Shown: positions 1 through 7,388, counted from the stretch's first letter. The stretch is 13,637 nt of DNA from Chlamydiota bacterium (GCA_013041585.1 JABEVM010000135.1:1-13637); one strand, 5' to 3'. The notes: generated by a model not told the origin, from the letters alone. Program-made: numbers and translations.

Positions 1-483
1 ACCTCCACCTGCATATTTCTCAGCTAGGGAAGAACTCCCTAGAAGTTCTATAAGAGAAAACTTTTTCCCTTTTACAAAAAAACCATCCGCTTTTTCTATA
101 TTTGGAAATACAAGATATCTTGCATCAGCAGGAAGAACGGCAATGTGTTTGTCAGGAGCAATAGGCCTAGAAGATATTTTCAATTTACGAATAAAAAAGT
201 CGTTAAAGCAGCGAAAATTTTCTACGGGTTCTAAAAATTCTGAAGGATCCATTTGAAAAGTTTTGATAAAAGGCTTTACTTTCCATTTACTTAAAGAGGA
301 CTTTTGAAAAGCCCCGTACATTTTCGAAAGAAGGGGAACTTTTGCAAAAAGAGGGCGAAGAAAAAGGGAAAGCACTTTGCAAATACTAGATGAGCCATAC
401 AACGCTTCTAAAAAAACTCTCCCGTACACCTTTTCTTTCTCTTGTTTTTGTGTGATACGGTCAATGAAGTAAATATCTGCCAT
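1..483 (-). CDS. psd: Phosphatidylserine decarboxylase, N-terminal part (runs off the left edge)
   Basis: Membrane-associated pyruvoyl enzyme that converts phosphatidylserine to phosphatidylethanolamine. Only the first 161 codons are in the window; the C-terminal LGST-type self-cleavage site that forms the pyruvoyl group lies beyond the left edge and cannot be checked. I translated this frame by hand. The block FNDFFIRKLK at residues 93-102, then SRPI (105-108) and VLPADARYLVFPNI (116-129), matches the conserved N-terminal half of group II decarboxylases, which reads roughly FxxFFxRxLKxxxRPI...PADGR. The start is the ATG at 483-481; an in-frame TAA lies 21 bases before it with no other start between. 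The gene begins 7 bases after the stop of the small exported protein, so the two are probably co-transcribed. As I recall, Chlamydia also has psd beside secA, which fits. Identity is firm; catalytic integrity is untested. Confidence 0.88.
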   Translation of the reverse strand, partial: MADIYFIDRITQKQEKEKVYGRVFLEALYGSSSICKVLSLFLRPLFAKVPLLSKMYGAFQKSSLSKWKVKPFIKTFQMDPSEFLEPVENFRCFNDFFIRKLKISSRPIAPDKHIAVLPADARYLVFPNIEKADGFFVKGKKFSLIELLGSSSLAEKYAGGG

Positions 484-490
484 AAGAAAA

Positions 491-865
491 CTATGAGCTC
501 TTTAATGTTTTTTTCGATGCAATCGATGCGAAAACGGCCAGTTCCTTGAGATATGCTGTGGAAAAAGCATACTCCAAGTGGTGTTCTTGGATTTTACCTA
601 GCAAGGTATTTGCTACGTCTATCATACGAGCTGCGTGTTTTTTTGAATGGTCCTCTTGCATAAAAAGAGATCTGCAGTTCTTAAATTCTTCCATAAGAGC
701 TTTAATCTCATTTTGCATTTCCAATTGCTTTTCCGTTGCGACGATCATATTTTCAATAGAGTGGATTTCATCTTCTTGGACAAAACCACCCTCTTCTTCC
801 TCAGCATGAAGCCCAGCACATACAAGCAAAAACAGTATACAAAAAAATTTATTTAACTTTGTCAT
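491..865 (-). CDS. Small exported alpha-helical protein of unknown function
   Basis: The likely product is 124 residues. The frame is open back to a TTG at 934, but I chose the ATG at 865-863. It begins a clean signal peptide: basic MTKLNK, hydrophobic FFCILFLLVCAG, and probable signal peptidase I cleavage after LHA at residue 21. It also gives an 80-base leader from the predicted promoter, whereas the TTG would lie almost on the transcription start. A lipobox is unlikely, because the residue before Cys16 is Val. The mature part opens with an acidic EEEE run and is otherwise charged and probably helical (for example residues 34-66), with no domain I recognise. No clear Shine-Dalgarno precedes the ATG. 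It is the first gene of a short unit with psd and diverges from secA. An envelope location is inferred from the signal peptide; function is unknown. Confidence 0.72.
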   Translation of the reverse strand: MTKLNKFFCILFLLVCAGLHAEEEEGGFVQEDEIHSIENMIVATEKQLEMQNEIKALMEEFKNCRSLFMQEDHSKKHAARMIDVANTLLGKIQEHHLEYAFSTAYLKELAVFASIASKKTLKSS

Positions 866-950
866 ATTTGGAGTAAAAAAAATTTTATGGTAGAAATCAT
901 ATTTGGTTGTACGGTTTGTATTTGAAAAATGCAATTAAAAAGTGGATAAT

Positions 951-979
951 TTTATAATATATCTATATAATAATCTCAA
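951..979 (-). promoter_or_regulatory. Sigma70-type promoter for the small exported protein and psd
   Basis: Read on the minus strand: TTGAGA (979-974), a spacer of exactly 17 bases, then TATAAA (956-951). Each hexamer matches the sigma70 consensus closely (4 or 5 of 6). Transcription would begin near 944 and give a leader of about 80 bases before the ATG at 865. The region is very AT-rich, so chance hexamers are expected; the exact spacing and position make this the best candidate. I see no equally good promoter for secA on the other strand, only TTGCAA at 991-996 with a poor partner. Confidence 0.5.
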
Positions 980-1055
980 GGCAAACTCTCTTGCAAGAAA
1001 AGTCTTTATTGCCTAGGCTTTTATATTTTACCCTATAGTCAAGGAATTCATCAAT

Positions 1056-4001
1056 ATGGTGAGCTTTTTAAAAAAATTCTTCGGTACGGCCCAAGACCGC
1101 ATCCTACGTAAATATCAGAAAATCGTTTCTAAAGTTAACTCATGGGAAGAGAAGTACCAATCTCTTTCTGATGAAGAGCTTCGCCAAAAAACCGATGAAT
1201 TTCGCAAACGCTTAGCTGCCGGGGAACGTTTAGACGACCTCCTTCCTGAGGCGTATGCAGTTGTAAAAAATACTTGTAGAAGACTTTGCGGATTAGAGAT
1301 CCACGTTTCTGGCTATAGCCAACGCTGGGACATGGTCCCTTATGACGTACAAATTCTAGGCGCGATTGCAATGCACTACGGCTCTGTAGCCGAGATGCAA
1401 ACCGGGGAAGGAAAAACCCTGACAGCGTCAATGCCTCTTTACCTCAATGCCTTAACCGGAAAACCTACTCACTTAGTCACCGTTAACGATTACTTGGTTG
1501 AAAGGGATTGCGAGTGGATTGGAACGATTTACAGATGGCTAGGCCTTACAGTTCAGCCACTCACGAATAAAACACCGCACGCCATGCGCAGTTCCGTTTA
1601 CAGATCGGATATCGTATACGGAACATCTTCGGAATTTGGTTTTGATTACTTACGCGATAACTCTATGGTTCAGCGAAAAGAAGAGCAGTGCCAACGTGGA
1701 TATTTTTTCGCAATTATCGACGAAGTCGACTCCATTTTAATCGATGAAGCCAGAACTCCTTTGATCATTTCCGGGCCTTCTGCAGTCTCTAGACAAATGT
1801 ATGATGAGCTCAAGGACGACGTGTCTTCTCTTGTCCGTTTACAGAGAGATTTCTGTAATAAACTCGCAACCGACGCAAAAAAAATCCTCGATACCGACAA
1901 ACCTACAGAAAAAGCCGACAAGTACGAAGCGGAAGTAAAAGAAGCCTTTCGTAAACTGTGGCTTGTAAGTAAAGGAACCCCGCAGAATAAAGCCTTAAAA
2001 AGATTGCGAGAAGATCCAGAATCTAGAGCGGAAATCGAAAAATGGGATACGTATTATTACTCTGAGCCCAATAAAGAAGAAAGATCTGCTGCGCTTTCTG
2101 AACTCTACATCATTGTGGATGAAAGAGCGAATGAATTTGAAGTTACTGATAAAGGAATCAATGCTTGGTCCGAATCAGCCGGAAAAAGTGAAAACGATTT
2201 CGTTATGCTCGATTTAGGGTACGAATACGCCAAAATTGATGAAAACCCTGAATTTAGCGAACAAGATAAACTTCATCAAAAAGTTCTTCTACGTGAAGAA
2301 GATGCGAAGAGAAAAGAAAGAGCTCATAATCTACGTCAATTGCTTAGAGCACATCTTCTCATGGAAAAAGACGTCGATTATATCATAGCCGAAGACAAAA
2401 TCGTCATCATCGATGAAAATACGGGAAGACCACAACCTGGAAGACGTTTTTCCGATGGATTGCATCAGGCAATTGAAGCGAAAGAAGGCGTGGCCATCCA
2501 AGGCGAAACGCAAACCTATGCGACCATTACCCTACAAAACTATTTCCGTCTCTACGAAAAATTATCGGGTATGACAGGAACTGCCATGACAGAGGCGAAT
2601 GAGTTCAAAGAAATTTACAAGATCGATGTGCTCTCTATTCCAACACACCGCAAATGCCAACGAGTGGATGCAGATGATGAGATCTACATGACAGAGCGCG
2701 AAAAATACAATGCGATTGTCAAAGAGATACAAGAGGTACACAAGACCGGTCGACCTATTTTGATCGGAACAGAATCTGTTGAAGTTTCTGAAAAGCTCTC
2801 ACGTATTTTAAAACAGAATAAACTGGAACATACTGTCTTAAATGCGAAAAATCACGCTAAAGAAGCGGAGATTATTGCAGATGCAGGTAAAGAGTTCGCC
2901 ATCACCCTAGCGACCAATATGGCAGGGCGCGGTACAGACATTAAGCTAAAAAAAGAAGTGGCTGCGCTCGGCGGATTACATGTTGTTGGAACCACAAGGC
3001 ACCAATCTAGACGTATTGATAGACAATTGAGAGGACGTAGTGCGCGTCTTGGCGATCCAGGTTCTTCGAAATTCTTTGTCTCTTTTGAAGACTCTCTAAT
3101 GAGACTTTTCACATCTCCACGGATTACTACATTCTTACAACGCTTCCGTCCACCTGAAGGGGAAGCAATCAAAGCAAAAGTTCTCAACAAGTCGATTGAA
3201 ACTGCGCAAAAAAGAGTCGAGCAGCGCAATTATACTATGCGTAAGCACACACTTGAATATGATGATGTAATGAACAAACAGCGAAGCGAGATCTACGCAT
3301 TTCGCAATGACATTTTACACTCTAATGATACAAAAGGCATCGCAGATCAAGTTCTTGAATCTGTTTGCGAGCAAATGAGTAAAAAATATTTCATCAGCAG
3401 ATCTACAGAAGGTGGCTGGAACGCAGAGGGCTATCGCGAATGGCTCATGTCTCAATTCCCCATTACTTTTGATGCGGAAGAGTTTGATAGCGACTATTCT
3501 GATGTAAATGAAATCGAAAGCAAAGCAATACAAAAAGTCCTCACAGCCTTTAACAAAAAGATCTCTCATGAAATCTCTGTGATTGCAGAGATCCAAGAAG
3601 TTTTTGCACCTTCTTCTCAAAAACAAGAGCCTGAAGCTATTCTTTCAGAAATTTTACGAAATCTTCTCGTTCATCATGTTGATCAGCTCTGGCAGGAGCA
3701 CCTTCTGAGCATCGATCACCTACGTACAGAAGTACACCTACGTGCCATTGGACAGAAAGATCCTCTTCTCGAATTTAAACATGAAGCGTTTACTCTTTTT
3801 GACTCTTTAAGTCTTCGAATTAAAGAAGAAATCTCCCTGGCTCTTTTCAAATTTGAAATGATGCGTCCAGCAGATGCTGCGGCGAGAAGACCTAAGCCAG
3901 CACCAAAACCTACGATAACACCCTATCGTACAAGTTTAGCTATGATGCCAGAAATTGAGCTGACTCCATCCAATGTGATTACTCTGGATGCAGAAACATA
4001 A
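1056..4001 (+). CDS. secA: Protein translocase ATPase SecA
   Basis: ATP-driven motor that pushes unfolded preproteins through the SecYEG channel in the inner membrane. At 981 residues it is longer than the roughly 900 of E. coli SecA. In order: first nucleotide-binding fold with Walker A MQTGEGKT (114-121) and Walker B/DEAD-like DEVDSILIDEARTP (222-235); preprotein cross-linking region (about 240-480) with an extra segment of about 75 residues around 245-350; ENTGRPQPGRRFSDGLHQA (454-472); second nucleotide-binding fold with ATNMAGRGTDI (619-629) and QLRGRSARLGDPGSS (657-671); scaffold and two-helix-finger region (about 700-930, including LWQEHLLSIDHLR at 878-890). Motif VI reads SARLG where most SecA have SGRQG, a change I associate with chlamydial SecA. 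The C-terminal cysteine-rich zinc motif is absent; the tail is proline-rich. A good AAGGAA site lies 9 bases before the ATG. The stop overlaps the PAP2 gene. Confidence 0.97.
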   Translation: MVSFLKKFFGTAQDRILRKYQKIVSKVNSWEEKYQSLSDEELRQKTDEFRKRLAAGERLDDLLPEAYAVVKNTCRRLCGLEIHVSGYSQRWDMVPYDVQILGAIAMHYGSVAEMQTGEGKTLTASMPLYLNALTGKPTHLVTVNDYLVERDCEWIGTIYRWLGLTVQPLTNKTPHAMRSSVYRSDIVYGTSSEFGFDYLRDNSMVQRKEEQCQRGYFFAIIDEVDSILIDEARTPLIISGPSAVSRQMYDELKDDVSSLVRLQRDFCNKLATDAKKILDTDKPTEKADKYEAEVKEAFRKLWLVSKGTPQNKALKRLREDPESRAEIEKWDTYYYSEPNKEERSAALSELYIIVDERANEFEVTDKGINAWSESAGKSENDFVMLDLGYEYAKIDENPEFSEQDKLHQKVLLREEDAKRKERAHNLRQLLRAHLLMEKDVDYIIAEDKIVIIDENTGRPQPGRRFSDGLHQAIEAKEGVAIQGETQTYATITLQNYFRLYEKLSGMTGTAMTEANEFKEIYKIDVLSIPTHRKCQRVDADDEIYMTEREKYNAIVKEIQEVHKTGRPILIGTESVEVSEKLSRILKQNKLEHTVLNAKNHAKEAEIIADAGKEFAITLATNMAGRGTDIKLKKEVAALGGLHVVGTTRHQSRRIDRQLRGRSARLGDPGSSKFFVSFEDSLMRLFTSPRITTFLQRFRPPEGEAIKAKVLNKSIETAQKRVEQRNYTMRKHTLEYDDVMNKQRSEIYAFRNDILHSNDTKGIADQVLESVCEQMSKKYFISRSTEGGWNAEGYREWLMSQFPITFDAEEFDSDYSDVNEIESKAIQKVLTAFNKKISHEISVIAEIQEVFAPSSQKQEPEAILSEILRNLLVHHVDQLWQEHLLSIDHLRTEVHLRAIGQKDPLLEFKHEAFTLFDSLSLRIKEEISLALFKFEMMRPADAAARRPKPAPKPTITPYRTSLAMMPEIELTPSNVITLDAET

Positions 4002-4447
4002 TGCCTATCACGTCTGCACAAGGCATAGATCTTCTTCGAAAGTTTGGAGATAGAGCCCAGTGGGGTATACCTATTTTTTCTTTAGGCTACGCTCATGGAA
4101 AAGGGAAAACATACGAAAGCAAGATGTTTTTAGCTAGTGTGGTAATTCAACAAATTGCAATCGATTCAATAAAGTATCTAACACGTGTACCCCGTCCTAA
4201 TGGAAAAGGTTTGTCTTTTCCCTCTGGACATACAACAGCTGCATTCTTTGGCGCGGGGTTCTACTTGGCGGTTTCTCAAAATGAAGAGAACCAATTCACT
4301 AAAACATCGATTCGCGCAACTCTTTTTGTTCTAGCAGCTCTTACCGGAATGAGCCGATATTTGAGCAAAAAACATTGGGCTAGCGATGTAGCTTTCGGGG
4401 CTTGCATGGGAACTTGTTTTGGCTATTTCGCTGGAACAAAAAGTTAG
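4001..4447 (+). CDS. PAP2-family membrane lipid phosphatase (short form)
   Basis: Type 2 phosphatidic acid phosphatases remove phosphate from lipids such as phosphatidate, phosphatidylglycerol phosphate, undecaprenyl pyrophosphate or lipid A. All three catalytic motifs are intact: KYLTRVPRP (K-x6-RP, about residues 58-66), PSGH (about 73-76), and SRYLSKKHWASD (SR-x5-H-x3-D, about 117-128). Hydrophobic segments flank these motifs. At 148 residues it is shorter than usual (often about 200) and lacks some N-terminal membrane helices, so it is close to a minimal catalytic core. The ATG shares one base with the secA stop (TAATG), implying translational coupling. The substrate cannot be read from sequence; nearby psd and a CDP-alcohol phosphatidyltransferase make a phospholipid or polyprenyl lipid plausible. 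It converges with the HAD gene across a 21-base gap with no convincing terminator. Confidence 0.9.
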   Translation: MPITSAQGIDLLRKFGDRAQWGIPIFSLGYAHGKGKTYESKMFLASVVIQQIAIDSIKYLTRVPRPNGKGLSFPSGHTTAAFFGAGFYLAVSQNEENQFTKTSIRATLFVLAALTGMSRYLSKKHWASDVAFGACMGTCFGYFAGTKS

Positions 4448-4468
4448 CAATTTTAGTATTGGTAGCGC

Positions 4469-5122
4469 CTACAAAAGCCTCTTCTGCTTGAGCACTTCAC
4501 GCACTTGCTCCGCAGATTCGAATAAAACTGCATCAAGGCCCACTTTTTTAGCGGCATCTATATTTCTTGGCAGATCATCGAAGAACACAATGTCACTTGG
4601 AGGAATTCCTATTTTCTCTACCAAGATTTGGTATGCTCTAGGATTTGGTTTTTCCACACCCATTTCACAAGAAAGAAGACAGTGATCAAAAGAGCTATAA
4701 TACCCGAATTGATTTATTGTATGAGCTGACACTTTTCCAATATTCGAAAGAAGACCCACTACAATCTCCCGTCTTTTTAATTCATCGATCAAGTTGAACA
4801 TTTCAAAATTAATCCCTAATGATCCTTCTAGGATTTGGTTAAAAGTTTTTTTCCAATCATCAGTCAATATAATCCCTCTTGCTTTAGCATATTCCTGCCA
4901 AAAGTCCGATTGAGGCACTCCCTTTTTAATCGCTTTCCGTCTTTCTTGCGCTGCGCTGCACTTCAATTCATCTGTAGTTAGACTCAAGCTTTCACATACA
5001 AATTGGTCGACTATTTTTCGATCAGAAAAAGCTAAAACTCCACCATAATCAAAGACAACTGCTCGCGGCTCTGCGGCAAGAAGTGAAGTGACTGTAATAA
5101 GAAATAAAAAAAATGTTTTCAT
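4469..5122 (-). CDS. Exported HAD-superfamily (subfamily IA) hydrolase
   Basis: 217 residues from the ATG at 5122-5120. The frame is open further upstream to 5227, but that stretch overlaps the preceding gene and would bury the signal peptide. MKTFFLFLITVTSLLAAEP looks like a signal peptide cleaved after LLAA. HAD motifs follow: FDYGG with nucleophile Asp25; LLSN with Ser126; EKPNP with Lys158; and FFDDLPRN with acidic Asp182/183. The helical cap lies at about residues 35-110. At the +2 position, where phosphatases usually carry a second Asp, there is Gly27, as in YihX-like members, so a sugar-phosphate-type phosphatase is possible but not assured. Export is unusual for this mostly cytoplasmic family. 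ATG and the previous stop overlap as ATGA, with GAAGGA just upstream, so translation is coupled to the exported hydrolase. Confidence 0.88.
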   Translation of the reverse strand: MKTFFLFLITVTSLLAAEPRAVVFDYGGVLAFSDRKIVDQFVCESLSLTTDELKCSAAQERRKAIKKGVPQSDFWQEYAKARGIILTDDWKKTFNQILEGSLGINFEMFNLIDELKRREIVVGLLSNIGKVSAHTINQFGYYSSFDHCLLSCEMGVEKPNPRAYQILVEKIGIPPSDIVFFDDLPRNIDAAKKVGLDAVLFESAEQVREVLKQKRLL

Positions 5123-6459
5123 GGTCCTTCTTCTTTTAATGTTTTTTGGAAAAAGGCTATTAATTTTTTCCATGAATCTAGACTTGCATCCTGGTCGTCT
5201 GCAATTGTTCCTCCCATAGAGAACCATTGTTTACCCACGGGATGATAATAGATAGGTCCTGGCGCTGGAAAATTTGGAATAGAAATTCCATGACCTGCTT
5301 TAGGATAACACAAGTGCTCACAGCAAATGGATGACTTATATGCTTTAAGCCTTTCTTGAATTTGAGTTACATATAAGGCAGAAGGCCACATCTGATCATC
5401 TCCGCCGGAAATCAGTAAAAGAGAAGCTTGCATCTTTTCAACTGGAATTACCGCGGCTTCGAACGCTTTTGTATCTTTCATTCCTTCTAAAAACCTCTCT
5501 TTCATAAGAATCGGATACGCTCTGTCCAATCCCTTATTATCTGTAGAGTTTTCTTTCCCAACGGGAGCAAAAGGGGCTAAACGCTTCCCATGATAGAGCC
5601 AAGCATCAACTGGTCCCCCACTTGAACCACCATATACCACACTACTTGGAACCACAGCTGCGATAGCTTGAACAGGTTCAGGGAATGTACATCCTAAAAG
5701 GAGAGCTAATTCAGCACCTCTAGAAACTCCGTAGATACCAATATGTGAGCTATCAATTGCTGGCTGCCTCTTTATCCATTTGAAAGCAGTCTCAAAATAC
5801 TCAAATGGGATGTTTTGCAAGTCAGAGGAAAGTCCGTCCACTCCAAAATAGCCAAGAGCTAAAACAACAAATCCATGTGAAGCTAAGAGCTGAGCCCTAT
5901 TTTCTCCAAAACCTCCACTAGAACCTGTAAGAGTGATAATCATAGGAAGAGGTTTATCTGAGGGAGGAACAAACAAAATTCCAACTAGGCCATCTTCATG
6001 AATAGAGATTCTCTTCACATCTGCAGCTTTGCGAAAACGAATGATATTTTGTGATGCAATTTTTTCTTTTTCTCTAAAAGCTGTAATTTCCACAGAAAAA
6101 TTGGCATTTTCAATTTTAAACGCAAGGCCACTATGCTCTGGTTGCATAGACCAAAATAATCCCATTGGATCGATTTCTTGATAAGAACCTTCAGAAGGGG
6201 CTTGTTTAGAAAGATCAATTATTCCCAAACCATTGGCTTGGAATATCCCATAAGATTTCCAAGGAATCCCACTATCGTCTACTGTTTGAGCCTGGACTTG
6301 TATCTTCTCTTGTGGCTGCAATCCTCTAAGTACAATAACAACTTCTTGATCTACCAAAGATTCTAAAGGGGAAACTTCCATCTTTAAGGTTGCAGTTAGA
6401 GATACCGGAGGGATTGTCATCAGAACTCCACCAAGAATAAAAGGAAACAAAAACCGCAT
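5119..6459 (-). CDS. Exported alpha/beta hydrolase of the acyl-CoA thioesterase/BAAT family
   Basis: 446 residues from the ATG at 6459-6457. The frame extends to a TTG at 6516, but that codon coincides with the predicted -35 box. MRFLFPFILGG and the following hydrophobic stretch form a signal peptide, with probable cleavage near SLTA. The N-terminal half (about 25-150) fits the beta-sandwich seen in acyl-CoA thioesterase/bile acid-CoA:amino acid N-acyltransferase proteins; the C-terminal half is the alpha/beta-hydrolase fold. Catalytic residues visible: GVSRG with Ser246, Asp354/355 in GGDDQMWPS, and His390 in YPKAGHGI. The end, GGTIADDQDASLDSWKKL, matches the family's closing motif. Serine rather than cysteine as nucleophile points to ester or thioester hydrolysis rather than acyl transfer. 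Periplasmic export argues against an acyl-CoA substrate, so another ester or amide is likely. First gene of a two-gene unit with the HAD protein. Confidence 0.88.
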   Translation of the reverse strand: MRFLFPFILGGVLMTIPPVSLTATLKMEVSPLESLVDQEVVIVLRGLQPQEKIQVQAQTVDDSGIPWKSYGIFQANGLGIIDLSKQAPSEGSYQEIDPMGLFWSMQPEHSGLAFKIENANFSVEITAFREKEKIASQNIIRFRKAADVKRISIHEDGLVGILFVPPSDKPLPMIITLTGSSGGFGENRAQLLASHGFVVLALGYFGVDGLSSDLQNIPFEYFETAFKWIKRQPAIDSSHIGIYGVSRGAELALLLGCTFPEPVQAIAAVVPSSVVYGGSSGGPVDAWLYHGKRLAPFAPVGKENSTDNKGLDRAYPILMKERFLEGMKDTKAFEAAVIPVEKMQASLLLISGGDDQMWPSALYVTQIQERLKAYKSSICCEHLCYPKAGHGISIPNFPAPGPIYYHPVGKQWFSMGGTIADDQDASLDSWKKLIAFFQKTLKEEGP

Positions 6460-6487
6460 AATATTAAATTGTCTAGAAAGGCTCCTA

Positions 6488-6516
6488 ATTGTACTGAAGA
6501 TCAATCGAGGTTGCAA
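6488..6516 (-). promoter_or_regulatory. Sigma70-type promoter for the exported hydrolase/HAD pair
   Basis: Read on the minus strand: TTGCAA (6516-6511), exactly 17 bases, then TACAAT (6493-6488), a 5-of-6 match to the -10 consensus. Transcription would start near 6481, about 22 bases before the ATG at 6459. The fit supports that ATG over the upstream TTG, which lies inside the -35 element. An AGGAG at the expected start of the transcript is too far from the ATG to be a normal Shine-Dalgarno. Confidence 0.6.
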
Positions 6517-6546
6517 TAGCTTTTCATACTAAATACATTTGCTTAA

Positions 6547-6786
6547 GCCATAGGCCTCTGCAATTTTCTTTTTTCTGGAATCATAGATCCCAAAATTTCT
6601 GAATGGATTTTTATTTGGACAACATTTGCGCTTATCTTTGCTAGAAGTGGCCTCAGCAGTATTTTTGAGACTAATTCTTTACTTACTATAAACACAATCT
6701 TTACAATTCAAATAAAAATTACGTTGACAGCACTTGGAATTTTTGCGTTAATACCTTCAGTAATTAAGAAAATTCGAAAAAAATGA
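6547..6786 (+). pseudogene. Start-less membrane-protein frame, probable 3' remnant of a gene
   Basis: An 80-codon frame (including its stop) is open after a TAA at 6544-6546 and ends at TGA 6784-6786. It looks coding: hydrophobic stretches such as EWIFIWTTFALIFA and LTALGIFALIPSV (the last hydrophobic segment), then a basic tail KKIRKK. Its stop overlaps the next gene's start as ATGA, the usual arrangement for coupled genes. There is no ATG or GTG in frame, and the only TTG (6724) is near the end. Either it uses a rare start such as ATA (6550) or ATT (6595), or it is the C-terminal remnant of a membrane protein whose front was lost when the minus-strand promoter region came to lie here. I do not recognise the family. 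Chance openness is possible but made less likely by the ATGA overlap and the membrane-protein character. Confidence 0.45.
6724..6752 (+). promoter_or_regulatory. Candidate promoter for the CDP-alcohol phosphatidyltransferase gene
   Basis: A perfect TTGACA (6724-6729) is followed after 17 bases by GTTAAT (6747-6752), a 4-of-6 match to the -10 consensus. Transcription would start near 6760, giving a leader of about 23 bases. It lies inside the start-less frame, so if that frame is dead the gene could still be expressed from here. No Shine-Dalgarno is visible before the ATG at 6783. Confidence 0.35.
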
Positions 6787-7388
6787 TCGATACACACTGT
6801 CGCAATTTCTATCAGAAAATTTTCATCGATCCCCTTCTTCAAAGTGAAAGACTAAACAATCTGTCCCCAAATACACTCACTGAGTTTGGCTGTTTGTTTG
6901 GGGTATTGACTTGCCCTCTTATAGCTTTTGGTTACTCTTTTATCGCAGTTCTTTTCTTGCTCATCTCTGGATTTTTAGATACGCTAGACGGATCTCTTGC
7001 AAGACATCGCAATCTCGCTTCCATACAAGGGGCTGTGATGGACAACATTTCTGATAGGCTCGTCGAATTTTCAGTACTATTAGGACTGTTTTTTGTTGAA
7101 CCAAATTCAAGAGGCTTTTCGTGTATGCTTATGCTAGGCAGCGCTTATCTATGTATCACATCTTTTCTTATTGTGGGAATATTTACGAGAAACGGCTCTA
7201 AAAAAACTTACACCTATAACTGGGCATTCTTAGAAAGAACAGAAGTGTTTATCATTTTTCTTCTGATGATCCTCATTCCAAGTCAATTTTTTCTACTGTC
7301 TTCTATTTTTACCCTAGGCGTGTTTTTAACAGCCTTTATTCAAATCTGGCAGTTTTTCTTTGCGAATAAAGAAAATGCTTCTTTATAG
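6783..7388 (+). CDS. CDP-alcohol phosphatidyltransferase family membrane protein
   Basis: 201 residues. Enzymes of this family transfer a phosphatidyl or phospho-alcohol group from a CDP-linked donor to an alcohol acceptor within the membrane, making phospholipid headgroups or precursors. The full metal-binding signature is present: Asp66, Asp69-Gly70, Ala73-Arg74, Gly83, Asp87 and Asp91, in the exact D-x2-DG-x2-AR-x8-G-x3-D-x3-D spacing. About five or six hydrophobic segments are seen: 38-65 (probably two), 94-105, 113-135, 153-172 and 175-193. The N-terminus (LNNLSPNTLT) resembles the amphipathic lead-in of the family. The acceptor (glycerol phosphate, serine, inositol phosphate or other) cannot be told from these motifs. 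The start overlaps the stop of the start-less frame upstream. The next terminator is about 165 bases downstream. With psd and PAP2 nearby, a phospholipid role is the natural reading. Confidence 0.9.
   Translation: MIDTHCRNFYQKIFIDPLLQSERLNNLSPNTLTEFGCLFGVLTCPLIAFGYSFIAVLFLLISGFLDTLDGSLARHRNLASIQGAVMDNISDRLVEFSVLLGLFFVEPNSRGFSCMLMLGSAYLCITSFLIVGIFTRNGSKKTYTYNWAFLERTEVFIIFLLMILIPSQFFLLSSIFTLGVFLTAFIQIWQFFFANKENASL

Noticed and set aside
546..856. Plus-strand frames opposite the small exported protein.
   Set aside because: They mirror the minus-strand gene, which has a signal peptide, a promoter and tight spacing to psd; the plus-strand peptides show no such features.
2852..3229. Minus-strand frame of 125 codons inside secA.
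   Set aside because: Lies wholly opposite conserved SecA motifs and is a by-product of their codon pattern.
4462..4472. Hairpin GTAG-CGC-CTAC between the convergent PAP2 and HAD genes as a terminator.
   Set aside because: Only 4 paired bases, no run of T on either strand, and it overlaps the HAD stop codon.
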